Source of the DNA: Paramacrobiotus metropolitanus
Lineage: Eukaryota > Tardigrada > Eutardigrada > Parachela > Macrobiotidae
DNA length: 64,000 nucleotides
NCBI RefSeq assembly: GCF_019649055.1
Contig: NW_026570408.1
Location: 62,001-126,000, forward strand
Reading direction: 5' to 3'
A program made the translations under genes and the position numbers. This document shows, piece after piece, positions 11,967 to 22,822 of the stretch; positions within the stretch are counted from its first letter, which is position 1, and each line of letters begins with the position of its first letter. The notes beneath the pieces were generated by a model that searched no databases, had not been told where the DNA came from, and worked only from the letters and a program-made list of their open reading frames with translations.

Positions 11967-12629
11967 AGAAAAATGGGATAACAGCCAATCTGTTCGGCTT
12001 TGTTAACTGACATGCACAGATGATGAGAAACATAACTGGAAACCAAAATTGGCTAAAATAAAACATCAGGCCACAGTATCGCTTTGTGATACTACGGTAC
12101 ATTCTATGTTTCTGGTCTTTTTTTGCAGTGATTAATTCCACAAATTTGCGGCTCTTCTAAACGTATGAAATTGATAATTTGTGTGGGGTTCATTATTAAA
12201 AAAAAATTAATTCAAGAAAAATGAACCACATTTACTTTAATAAAGAGTAAACAATTATTTTATCAATTATGTTTACGGTTACAATTTTTACACGGTTTTT
12301 TAATACCTTAATAGCGCGTCAGTGTGTTTTTCTTTCAAATTTCATAGGATAATGTACGATAACACTTTGCTCACGTAATTCAAATACCAGGCATGCAGTA
12401 ACACTACAAAAACTGCTATCTGCAAAGAAATTTTGGTTCAGCTTGACGTCAATGCAGAATTCTCGGTCCACGTGAAATCTTGTGTTTTATGTTTGTGTCA
12501 CCGGAAACTTGTGCTTTGGACAGCGGTTTGTACGCAAAAATGGGGAGTGTTCTCAAGTGGCGGTGTCTGCAGCAAAGACAGGCACGCAAATTTTATTCAA
12601 AGCACCGGCAAACGGCCTGCTTATTTTTC
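11967..12629. other. Intergenic between tandem lipocalin-like genes
   Basis: AT-rich spacer with no coding signature. Short ORFs at 12433-12671 read through the upstream region of the next gene and lack support. Confidence 0.45.
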
Positions 12630-12636
12630 TATATAA
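12630..12636 (+). promoter_or_regulatory. TATA box of lipocalin-like gene 3
   Basis: TATATAA lies 66 bp upstream of the ATG at 12696, matching the position of the box in the upstream paralogue. Confidence 0.55.
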
Positions 12637-12695
12637 CTACTAAAGAATTCCGTTGTGGACAACGCGGATAGAGTGAGCTCATTCTGTCGGCAAAC

Positions 12696-14648
12696 ATGGC
12701 TGTTTTGTGGACTTCCGCTGTGCTGTTTTTGGGAATTCAGACGGTTGTAGGACAATGTCCCGCTGGTACTAAAGTACCGATTGTCGTTGCTGGACAGCCA
12801 TTAGTAGACTTGGAACGGGTATGTCATTTCTGTATAGATAACTACCTAGTTTCAAAAAACACCCGTTTATTTTACTGGCTTTTAGTAAATAATTTCTTCA
12901 GTTCTAACAAAATGCGCACATACCGTAATATTGTGTACGTACAACGATTTTGGTTATTCTCACTAGTATTGATTTGCTGTTTTAGTGGTTGGTAACTTAG
13001 TATAATTGACTATACTCCTGCAATTACAACTTACAAGTGCTTTTTTATGTTGCAACTTTGTAAACGTGGTGCTGCTGATAGCATTTTTGCACTGCTTTTA
13101 GGCTTTTTAGTAAGTCCGCGAGAAATTTCTCATAGATTAAAAACGTTATAAAGTAATCCCGCTGCTGCTTGTTCGGCCTTCCAAAGACCGTTAAGATGCA
13201 ACGCTCTAAAATTTCGAAGCTTTAAATTTCTATGCCAACATTACCAAAGCTGATTTACTTATTTTCAGTTAACTGAATGCTTTACATATTGACAATGGCC
13301 ACCGAATTAAAAACAACCGCAAAGCTGGTATCTGTACATGCATAGACGACACTGTTACTTGAGTTAATTGTAGCATAGAAGTATAGAGTAGGTAATATAG
13401 GGAGAAAAATCAGTCTAGCCGAACCATTCCCCTGTACTGCTGCCGTCAGCCGGCTGGAGTTTTACGTTGTGGCTAAACTTGGTGCTTAACTGCTTATGTA
13501 CCGCGCCTGATTTAGCCGCATATGTACTGCCGTAACGTCACACTCCAGCCGGGTGACGGCAGCAGTGCCGTGAATTGGTTCGACTGACATGGTTTTTCCC
13601 CCTGTATACTTATTCATACCATCAGAGTACAGAACGAATAATATCAATTTCATAGGCCGTGGGATTATGGCATGAGTACTATCATCTGGATGGCGGGACT
13701 GCCGCGGATGCTTCCGCATACAATCTGGTAATGAATTCCACCGTTTTGGGTGCGTATCCGCAGCCCGGCCCCACGAAATCCTACTTTACATCGTGGAATT
13801 ACAACGGCTACTGGCCGCAAGATTTTCCGGCCACCACCAATCTCAAGTGCAGCATCATCAGCCAGTACGGCAACCTGACGTCTGACGGCAAGCGCAAGGT
13901 CATCGCTAACTTTGGACAAGATCCCAATGAGCTGTGTAAGGTTACCTAACAGTTTCTTACTGAATTTACTTCTTCAATCAACGCAGAATAACAACCGATT
14001 TACTTGTTCATTTTTAACATTTCCGGAAATGCTAATCATTGCTTAAAACTTGGTTCTGGTTGAAGTAAAAAAGTACTATAAAATTAAGTAAAAGGTTTAC
14101 TATAAGTACTACAAAAATAAATAAAAGGTTAACCATAAAACTTTGACCCTTTTTGGACCGTAGCGTTTTTTGTAATCAGAGTTTATCTCGAAGACTATCT
14201 TCGGTAATTAATGAAAGATATTATTTAGATATACGTATACTGAAAGGAAAGTTTTAATTTGTGATAAAATTTCAAAATTTTCAGGCTGGCATTTTTTTGC
14301 TTTACAGTGAGCTACACTTATACCAACCTCTTCACCGACTACAAACTTTTCCAAGTGCTCTACCGCTGCAACACCCCCAACGCCGACGGGAAGAACTGCG
14401 ACGACGTCATGGCTTGGGTGCACACGAAGGTTCCGCCGCCACAACTCACCACCACACAGAAGTCCTACATCGAGAAGGCATCCGACTGGTACCTGGCGCA
14501 GATCTGCAAGAAATTCTCCGATCTAATACCCAGCCGTTGGGATATGAGTTTGCCCGTGGGACTGAATCCGGCTTGTAATATGGCCTTGGGCACCGGACCC
14601 GCCCTGCCGGCTAAACTGGCGGCAGCTATACCGATAAAAGGATTCTAA
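12696..14648 (+). CDS. Secreted lipocalin-like protein 3
   Basis: Three exons: 12696-12818, 13656-13935 and 14308-14648, phases 0 and 1, giving 247 aa. A signal peptide is followed by the mature start GQCPAG. Exon 2 opens AVGLWHEYYH (G-x-W signature); exon 3 carries YTNLFTDYKLFQVLYRC and VHTKVPPP, so the third-region Arg is Lys here. Closest relative is the gene immediately upstream, with identical exon boundaries and the shared NADGK-x-C loop. Intron 1 (837 nt) contains a palindromic MITE at 13399-13603. Role inferred as for its paralogue: a secreted ligand-binding protein. Confidence 0.75.
13399..13603 (+). repeat. Palindromic MITE family 1, copy 1 (in intron)
   Basis: About 205 bp with long inverted arms starting AGGGAGAAAA and AGGGGGAAAA next to TA. 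The arms share CTGCTGCCGTCA and CGGCTGGAGT. The centre contains ACGTTGTGGCT and TGCCGTAACGTCA. It lies wholly in intron 1 of lipocalin-like gene 3. The same sequence is found reversed at 20450-20643 and partially at 62164-62236. A TA target and short palindromic build suggest a Tc1/mariner-type MITE (inference). Confidence 0.8.
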
Positions 14649-16600
14649 ACTTTTTTTCCACCATCATTGTATCTGCCATTATAAAGAATACTTGTGCTAC
14701 ATAAAGAATACGTATGCTACTTGAACGGAAATTGTGATTTGAAATGCGCTTTCATTCCGAGTACTTTGCGTAAAAATTCACTGAAGAGTAGATGCACAAT
14801 TTTATTACGCAACGTGTTTAATTAATAAATACTTTTTACATTTGACCGGAAGCCACATTTTTTGCATTAAAAAACAATGTATTTTTTGATCAACGCAACA
14901 GTTTTGCGGGAAAACTTTCAAATGCCGCTTGCCGTCACGTGCACGTGAAACCTCGCGGGATCTGTCTGTGCGCATATTACATATTGGTTTATATTAATTA
15001 CAATTGTACAAACATGGAGGCTGTGTAACTCGTAACAAAACTGTATGACGTATTGCACATGAGCACAACGTACACGTAAAAATTAATAGAGACCATGATA
15101 AAAATATAGAATACTTACTTAAATAAACATGGTGAGACACAAAAATCCAAATAAATAAGGGCAGTATTTAATATTAACAATGCAAATAAACATTTTTATC
15201 ATAAAGTGGACAACAATTCTTGCACTCGCGCAGGGACATACTTGTACGTACTATACATCAATGGATACCGGTGGACCGTAGATCGGCATCAGAATTCCAG
15301 CGATTGTGTTGTCTATAGCTTGCAGTTAGTTACTGTTACGCGTACATTATGAAAGCGGTGGCGAAAAGATAAAGCCTTTCCTGAAATATAGATACAGTAA
15401 GTAAATAATCATATTAAGCTGTTTGTTTGTTTGCCTTTTTTAATCATGTTAAACTGTTTGCGACTGGCGAGTGGCTTACAATGGTAAAGCTTTAACAAAC
15501 ATGTCTGTTTAGTGCAATACGACGGCTGATAAAGTCACGATAGGATCCTAAATTCTATTGTCATGCCCGCCGCTGAGCCGCTCGGTGTTGAGCCGCACAT
15601 AAAAGGCATCCCGTTTTCGTATCTACACCGTCATTCAATCGTTCATTGTGACTATAATTCCACAAAGTAAACTCACGTGTCCGGTTTGTGGGATATACGA
15701 GTGCAAAACAGTGTTATTGTTCCGGCAAAAATCAATACCACTGCGGTTATTTTGGCGATGATTTACGGAACACTCTGTTCACCTGCAGTCACGCACCGTT
15801 CCGGTTGCGATCGTGCATGCTTATTGTTGTTGTCGTGGAAGAAAAGCGCGACCTTCATATACAGTACAACCCATCAAGATAATTAAGTGCGATCCGTCAT
15901 CCTGTCGCAGTCAAGCGCAATAAAATCACGACGATTTGGCGGCGAGAACCGAGTGTATCTTTGCTCCTATACACCGTTCCAGCTTACGCCTTCAGCGTTA
16001 ATGGACTGATACATACTTCATTCCGGCAATTAATTTATACGACCTTGTTTACCCGGGAAACCGCTACCGTATAAAAACTGAATGTTTAAATTATTGGCTG
16101 TAACATGATCTCCTCGTATTTGTCTGTTCTGTGGGATGTAAAATTAACCCTGTTAATAATGCATAGGTTGTGTTGCCATTTCGTTAATAAATGTGTTATA
16201 TACGCTGCCTGTGTACCGGCATTTTTCTTCCCTAATGTTGTTTTTGTACGGCGTTGTGGAGTGTGGTTAAACGGCGTTTAAGGTAATAAGGACCCAGGTG
16301 TGCAAGATCTCTCATCATGAATGCCGAGCTGTAGCTGTTTTTCTTCCATGTGATGCACGTCCGGGAGGTAGCCTGTTAGTCGATGCTTGAAACACGATAA
16401 TTGCGCCATCCGCCGACCATTAAACTAGGACACTACGCGCGCGCGCATGCAGGATGTTTATAATGCCGGCGTTTGCGCCATGACACTGCACTCTGTTCCA
16501 CAACAATAATGATACTTGCGCATTTTCGCCGCACTTAATGTTTGTGTTGTATATTAGGCACGAACACAGACTTTGAAGTGCTGCCTTGAAATTCTGAATA
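14649..16600. other. Intergenic; probable 5' region of the GPCR gene
   Basis: About 2 kb with no supported coding exon. A CATAAAAGG motif at 15598 with TCATTCAATC about 35 bp downstream could mark a start site for a 5' untranslated exon of the GPCR at 16601. ORFs at 15677-15886 have no domain signature. Confidence 0.4.
15598..15606 (+). promoter_or_regulatory. Possible TATA-containing promoter
   Basis: CATAAAAGG in a locally GC-richer stretch, with an initiator-like TCATTC about 30-35 bp downstream. It is the best promoter candidate between 14.6 and 16.6 kb, but it is 1 kb from the next ATG, so it would require a 5' UTR intron or a long leader. Confidence 0.25.
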
Positions 16601-17563
16601 ATGTCGAACATCAGCAACACATCGGTTACAATCAGCGTAACCTGGGGTTTCACCCCCATCAGCGAGCTGGTCTTGATGCCTTTCTCCCTGCTCTTCAATG
16701 GGCTGGTTCTTCTGGCGTTTCTCCTCAATCCGCAGCTCCACATTCCCTTCAACTTCTACCTCGCCAATCTGGTGCTGACGAATTTCGTGTACACTCTCAT
16801 CGAAATCCCGCTGGACATCGTCAACGGCCTGTATTCCGTGTGGTGGATGGGGCCAGCGGTGTGCGACCTTTATCAGTATCTCAACTACGTCTTCAGCGGG
16901 ACGATTGTCAACACGCACATGCTCATCACCGTCAACCGCATCTGGGCGCTGACCTTTCCGCACTCCTATACGCACATGCATACGAAACGCACCGCGCTGG
17001 TTGGCTGCGCCATGGTCTGGGTGTACGTGCACGCCGCCTGCCTCCCGGGTTTGATTCTTAACACTAGAGTTCGTCTACCACTGGACAGCAGTGGTTGCCA
17101 ATTGAATTATGAACACCTCTTTGCGTGGAACGTTTTTGTGGAGTTTGTGGTGTTTGTCCTCCCGCAGTGTCTGATTACGGTGGCGTATCCGCATCTGCTG
17201 TGTCAGCGTCGCCAGCAGCGTCTGGTACGCTCGGCCATGGACGGTCCGACGCTGCAGGAGATCACGACGGGGCCGATGACCAAGAACGGCGGCCGGCAGC
17301 GGGATAACAAGAAAGCGTTCGGCGTGCTGACGGTTAGTACGCTGAGTGTGACGCTGACGTGGACGCCCGGGAGTGTGTATTATGGGATGAGCTGTTTCAT
17401 GGATGTCAGTTATATGCCGGTGTACTTTCTTATCTCGTCGTTTTTGTTTCTGGTACAGACGGTCATGGATCCGATTCTGTTTATGATGGTGTTGGGGGAT
17501 TTGCGCGTGGCGGTCTGGCAAATTGTGAAGAAAGTACATTTTTGGTGTTTGAGAATGAGCTGA
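16601..17563 (+). CDS. Rhodopsin-like (class A) GPCR, intronless
   Basis: A single-exon 320-aa seven-pass receptor. The N-terminus has N-glycosylation sites (NIS, NTS). TM1 contains FNGLVLLAF, TM2 LANLVLTNF, extracellular loop 1 WWMG, then Cys at the start of TM3 (VCDLY). The DRY box is replaced by VNRIWAL, TM6 has LTWTPGS in place of CWxP, and TM7 has MDPILFM in place of NPxxY. Intracellular loop 3 is short and basic. GC-rich third positions contrast with the flanks. The degenerate DRY and NPxxY motifs are seen in lineage-expanded invertebrate orphan or chemoreceptor-like class A receptors; the ligand is unknown. No introns, so possible retroposed origin or family-wide intron loss. Confidence 0.8.
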   Translation: MSNISNTSVTISVTWGFTPISELVLMPFSLLFNGLVLLAFLLNPQLHIPFNFYLANLVLTNFVYTLIEIPLDIVNGLYSVWWMGPAVCDLYQYLNYVFSGTIVNTHMLITVNRIWALTFPHSYTHMHTKRTALVGCAMVWVYVHAACLPGLILNTRVRLPLDSSGCQLNYEHLFAWNVFVEFVVFVLPQCLITVAYPHLLCQRRQQRLVRSAMDGPTLQEITTGPMTKNGGRQRDNKKAFGVLTVSTLSVTLTWTPGSVYYGMSCFMDVSYMPVYFLISSFLFLVQTVMDPILFMMVLGDLRVAVWQIVKKVHFWCLRMS

Positions 17564-19897
17564 ATGTTTAATGCGGTGGAATTTTTTATTATGTTGTTTC
17601 CTTGTTATGAAACCGTTTACGTGTTGTATGATGAACGTTAAGCTTAAATCCTGTTCCTTATAAATTATAGAGAAGTTTTGCTGAATGCTTAAACTGTGAG
17701 ACTCTTGTTTTGTGGAGGATCGTTCGGGGTTTCAAGAAATCCTAAGGAATCAGGTTTCTGGTTAATCGTTACGAAGCATAGCTATAGACTAATCTTATTA
17801 AATTACTCCAAGATCCTGGATTACCAGAGCGACTTATTCCGCTCCTAGCCGGCAACCGCTTCTTATCCCGACGATACAGTCACGAATTAAGATATTAGTT
17901 TCAAGAACCAGAACAGGAATTAATATCGGTAACAATCCAGTTTGACGAGCAACATTAATCTGTGCTTTAGACTTTCAAGTACAGTTTAAATCCTTACTTT
18001 AGATTTATACGCGAGAGAGGTTTTACGGGAACCAGCTGGAAGCACCACGTTGATTAAAAGGCATTCAAGAGACATTAATCGAGACACTGTAAAATCAATA
18101 AAGGTGACACTTTAAATGAGCCATTAATTACACTGTAAAGCACTGATCGTACGAATATAAGAATACATCGTAATGGGAAATGTGCAATTTTTATTTCGGC
18201 GATATCGGTACACGCACAAAAGCATACACCAAAGCGAGTAGCTCTGAGTTTAATTACAGATACATATTGTATAAATGCAAAAGAGCATCCAAAATGAAAG
18301 ACCAGAGATGCGATCTTTGCGAATGCATTCTTTCGACGATCTGTTATTCAAGAACTGTTTTGGTTTAGTTTTTGAGCACATTGATAACTGCCATCGAATA
18401 GTCATTCGAACATACCCGTTTATGGGTTTGCAAAGCTCTGAAAAACGTAACTACAGCCTAGAAGATGGAAAAAATTCGGTATGGGATGCGCCCGCCTAGC
18501 AGTTCCTTAACATAGCTAACAAAAACCTGCTCACGTCGGTATAGCTTGTAACCGTCAAAAAGCACGCAATCCACATCTTCGGGTGTACATGCGATTTATG
18601 AAAGGTAAAGGTCACCGCTGGCTGGCGGGTATTTGTCGTTGATGGTGCACATGGACCGGTTGTTCGCGTGCTTTCCGCCCCGTGTGCGGATAAGCAAAAT
18701 TTTAGCAACCATAGTCATCGGCAGCATGGTTGATAACTGGTAATCTGGAAATACAGAGTGCAGCGGGTAATGCTTAAATTAACCTTTGTTTGGGTACAGT
18801 TGAGTTCACCTATTCTCTTATTGACTGCGTGCGCTCTGCGCTACTGTTACAGCTAATTGGTAGTAAAGCAGAACATACACAGTTCAAACGACAATCGTTG
18901 GACACCCAGGGCTTTGTTAACATTTAGCTGCGAAGTCGTAATCATTTAGAATCATGATTTAGGCACTGGAATTCCATTGTTTGAAAATTCAGCGCTGGTA
19001 CCATTTTCAAATGGCCGAGTGCCAGGTTAGCATCATGCTTTGCGCACTTGCGCTGGGAACAAGGGGCTCTCAACAGTTGGTAAATGTGCTGAATTAGCAG
19101 TAGCCATAGCAAGGGTAAGACCTTGTGTGGAGTGTTGCGAATTACGAGCGTCGCTCAGAATCCACCTATGTCGGGCCTTGCATCAGTGTACCCTACAAAA
19201 AGATCGCATGCTTTTCTGTCCCGCGTTGCACGTATTCCTATGTAACATGAGAATTCAGTACCACGACCCCGCAAATCTTGCGACATAAAAATATTAATAT
19301 GTCAGGCATGCACAGCCGCTGTTCTTTCCAATAAAAACCTATCGTACAGTGGCTAATTAAGATAACTACCTGATCTTTTTGGCTCTGGACAAAGTTTGTA
19401 TGTAGAATTGTAGATCCTATGGGGGAGGAACTCTATCCGCTGAGGTCGGTGACAGATGACGCATCCCAGCTGGACACGGCAACCTGATGCGAAACTGCGC
19501 TCAGATTACTTGAATGTTTATGCGATGTGCCGGTTTATATTTCATATTTTGCCAGTGCTAATCGATACTAAATAAATTATTCAGATTAGAAAATTTAAAA
19601 AGCCTAAAATACTTAATTACCTAAACCTTAATCACTTATGTATGAAAAGTTTGAAAACTCCCTACTTATTTTATTAAATTATGTTTTTACAAACGTACTG
19701 TCATGTCCGTATATGCAGGCGAATGTTCCATTACGTCATTCCGCGCACCGTTCGGCTGCCTCCATCCAGTTCCGTCCTACCCAGCAGAGTCCTTTCGGCA
19801 GTCTTTGCTCATCGTTAAGAACATGATCTAACGAAACATACCGGAATTACTCCGAGTCATTGCTTTCCATACAATCGATGGTTAATGAGAAAACAAA
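17564..19897. other. Intergenic with one possible gene remnant
   Basis: Mostly AT-rich sequence without exons. The only protein-like stretch is the minus-strand fragment at 18458-18712. No repeats with a second copy in the window were recognised. Confidence 0.4.
18458..18712 (-). pseudogene. Possible coding remnant, interrupted by a stop
   Basis: Read on the minus strand from ATG at 18712, the frame begins MVAKILLIRTRGGKHA and continues 38 codons to TAA (18598-18596). The same frame then continues with a protein-like stretch (PEDVDCVLFDGYKLYRREQ) to TAG at 18458. The two halves look like one broken protein, but I do not recognise the family and see no splice sites removing the stop. It may be a decayed exon or chance. 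Confidence 0.2.
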
Positions 19898-21107
19898 CTA
19901 TGTTACCGGTGTGGATAATTGGCCGGTATGGATTAAGGTGCGAAAATACAGCGGTAGGATGGGATTCTTGTGAGCGGCCTGCCCATAAAACCACAGCGCC
20001 ATGGGGTAGGTTAGGAAGGCGACGCAATGCACCACGGCCACTCCGAAGAGGATTTGCACCAGACGGATACGCCGCTGGTGCGTGTTCCGCTGCAGGCCTG
20101 TCCGCAGCGTTCCCTGGTTCAACGCGGTGGTCAGCGGAAGAGCGCGGGTGCGCATCCTGTTGCGCCACATTTTCAGAAACATCAACATGTAGGCCAACGC
20201 CGTAATGGACAGCGGAGCGTACACCCCAAAGATCTGCTCCAGCAGGAAACCGATATTATTCAGCGCCCGGCACTGCTTCAGTGGGTACGGTGCTGCGGTG
20301 GTGTTCTTGCCCGCGTAAAAGTACACATGACACGAGAATCCGATGAACCAGACCAGAGCAATCTGTTAAGTATATCACTTATGCAGTACATCAAAGGGCC
20401 ACGAGGCAAAAGATGCCCTGTGTACTAATATACTACTACTCTGTATATAAGGGGCGAAAGTAAACGCGTTACACCGTTCCCCTGTACTGCTGCCGTCACC
20501 CGCCTGGAGTATGACGTTACGGCAATACATATGGTTAAATCTGGCGCGGTACGTAAACGCCATGTTCAGCCACAACGTCAGACTCCAGTCGGGTGACGGC
20601 AGCAGTACAGGGGAACGGTGGAACACGTTTACCTTTGCCCCCTATATGCTTTACCTGTTTCACTTGCACCCGCCTGGAAGACCATCTTTGATACTGTTGG
20701 GGATTCGTGGCGAAGATGGCCAAAAAGCGGTTTAGCGCCAGCATACACAGACCCCACGTGCTGGCGGTCAGCGTGGACATGAAGACAAAATTGTGATGCA
20801 AACAGAAGGTTTCCCCAAAGAAGTAAGAATGTCCATTCCCGGTCTCGGCAACATACACCCCGATGCATGCCGCCGGCAGATGGAAGCCCAGCAGCATGGA
20901 TTCGGTGATGGTTTGGTTGATGATCAGCCAGCGTGAGGCGCGGAAGAGTTTGGGCTGCTGCAGGATACCGGTAAGGAAGAGGACGAAGATGGCGATGCCG
21001 ATGGCGCAGATGGCCAGTGTTAAACCGAGAAAGATCTCGTAGTCCACGCGGTAAAGGGGGAAGAGAGATTGGGGGACTGCCGACAGGGAGGTGTTTGTGT
21101 CGTTCAT
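19898..21107 (-). CDS. Rhodopsin-like GPCR with damaged C-terminus
   Basis: Two minus-strand exons: 21107-20655 and 20362-19898, phase 0, 305 aa. The start ATG at 21107 gives an extracellular N-terminus with NDT and NTS glycosylation sites. Six hydrophobic segments are clear; TM3 ends in ALNRFLAIF (DRY-like) and TM6 contains VAFLTYPMALWFY. The frame stops just where TM7 should be (after QLSTPVT). In the next frame the DNA reads NIVCFLINHRLYGKQ then stop, which would complete a TM7-like segment, so a 1-nt deletion or an unseen splice is likely. The intron contains a palindromic MITE ending about 10 bp from the splice donor. A 3' copy of the gene lies at 22042-22370. Receptor family and ligand unknown. 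Confidence 0.65.
20450..20643 (-). repeat. Palindromic MITE family 1, copy 2 (in GPCR intron)
   Basis: About 194 bp, with inverted arms starting AGGGGCGAAAGTAAACG and AGGGGGCAAAGGTAAACG, flanked by TATA on both sides. The arms share CCGTTCCCCTGTACTGC. The centre matches copy 1 in reverse orientation. It fills most of the 292-nt GPCR intron; the intron's donor GT (20654-20653) lies only about 10 bp outside the element. Confidence 0.85.
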
Positions 21108-22041
21108 TACTGCATTAAAAAAATACACCAATGCAAAACTAAGCGAATCTAGACGTGAAAAAGTAAATTATCAATGCAAACTAAGCGACTTCACATGAGA
21201 GCGTGATGGTGCCTGTAATTTATGGGCGCAGCACACATCTTCAGATACTCATTAAATTATTTTTCGTACATCGCTGATATTATATCGGAAAGTTCCTGGG
21301 AAGGTCGCCGCAGTCGGGAAATTTTCTTTAGTGGCTGAATGCTGTCTTGTTCCAGAAATGTATCCTGTGAGCTAGTAGATCGCAACGGTGTGTAATAATG
21401 CAAGGTTATATGAAAATACATCTGACGAATAGAATTTCCTGTGGCGATGATCAGGTTGCAGATGATTAACTGAACTGCGAAACCCGCATCCTGAAGGATC
21501 GAGCGGTGTCCTCCCACTGCCCTGAATCACAGAAATCCTTCTAAATTTGACAGTATCAGTAAATAAGAGCATCGGGCCAGTAGCTATTTGGAAGAAGGGA
21601 CTTAAGTTTCGTTGTGGGAAGATGTCGGCGCCGTTGACTTAAAGGCCATGCCATGCACGTTATACATTTAACCGGAGAAATTAATTGGCCGGAAGGCCGA
21701 TTAGATAATTGAAAATTAATGTCCAGATAAAGTTGAATATTTAACAAACAAAATTAACGTTATGCCAAAGAATTTCTTGAGCATTTTCTACATTGACGTA
21801 CGCTTTACTTCTAATTAAACACAAATAGATACACACGTAAGAAACATAATAATTGTAACATTTGCACGCTACCGTGTCTTTCTTCGGCTCGGTAGGCAGA
21901 ATGCTGTATAGTCGCTCAATGCCGCCAGTAAGACTCTCTTATTAATTAAGCGGCGTTCATATGTATATCGTTAATTTTGCCTGAACCGCTCTACAATATT
22001 TCATATGGCGGATATAAATCATATAATTAACTTCTTATTTA
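21108..22041. other. Intergenic, no gene seen
   Basis: Upstream region of the minus-strand GPCR. Short minus-strand ORFs at 21257-21747 show no domain. No clear promoter motif identified. Confidence 0.4.
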
Positions 22042-22370
22042 CCTGGTTGCACCCATGGGATGCCGTGGACAGGCCGTTACAGAACATTCACAAGCGACGG
22101 ATGCGGCTGGCGCAGATCTCCTTGGGGATGTGGCTGTAAAGCACAGCATCGCCTTCTTAATGCCCCAGTTATTGTTACAGTTCTATGGACAGGCCGCACA
22201 CCAGAATCCCAACGTTCCGCACCTTAATCCATACTGGTCGGGTTATACATGCCGGCAATAAAGCTTCATTGACCCTCCAGTGCATGGAAAGCAACGATGC
22301 GGAGTAATTCCTACATGTTGCGCATAGATCATGGTCTTAACCATGAGTACAGGCGATCGACAAGGGACCT
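22042..22370 (+). pseudogene. GPCR pseudogene fragment (3' end), opposite strand
   Basis: On the plus strand this segment matches the last exon of the minus-strand GPCR at 19.9-21.1 kb, from intracellular loop 3 (LQNIHKRRMRLAQI against LQRNTHQRRIRLVQI) through TM6 (FYGQAAHQNP against FYGQAAHKNP) into the 3' flank. A shift of frame near 22125-22135 breaks it between these blocks. The homology continues past the stop into non-coding sequence (ATGGAAAGCAACG... at 22284), so it arose from genomic duplication rather than retroposition. Most of the gene (TM1-TM5) is missing. Confidence 0.75.
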
Positions 22371-22822
22371 AAAACATTTACTTGTCTGCAGTATATACCA
22401 ACACATTTATGCGTTTATGGCACTTGTGCCAAATGAACTGTCGCGCCAATTAATGCTCGGGTATAATTATGGAATTTGTATGTAGTCAATCAGTTTCGCC
22501 TAACGGGAAATTTCTAAAAGGTCAATACATGTTTGACGTGGTGCACTGGCTGGCCTAAACGTTTTTGAGCAGAAACTGACCACAGTATGGAGAATCAATG
22601 CATGATATAATATTTATTTAGGCCTTTCAGATTTCCTGTTACTTCCTTTTGTGACGTCCATAAAAAACCGGTTATTGTAAGAAAGCTATAAAATCTGATT
22701 AAATCTGCAGTAAAATGAAGCAGCATCTATCACGAAAGCAGTACAAACTTAAATTTTTAATTAGAAGAGCGGCAGTAGCTGCCTATAACTTTTGGTTGGA
22801 AGCGTTTGCACACGAAAATTGT
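22371..22822. other. Intergenic, no gene seen
   Basis: AT-rich region between the GPCR fragment and the 3' end of the minus-strand tectonin-like gene. No exon or repeat recognised. Confidence 0.4.

Noticed and set aside
20375-20735. ORFs on both strands around 20.4-20.7 kb
   Set aside because: They are translations of the palindromic MITE in the GPCR intron.
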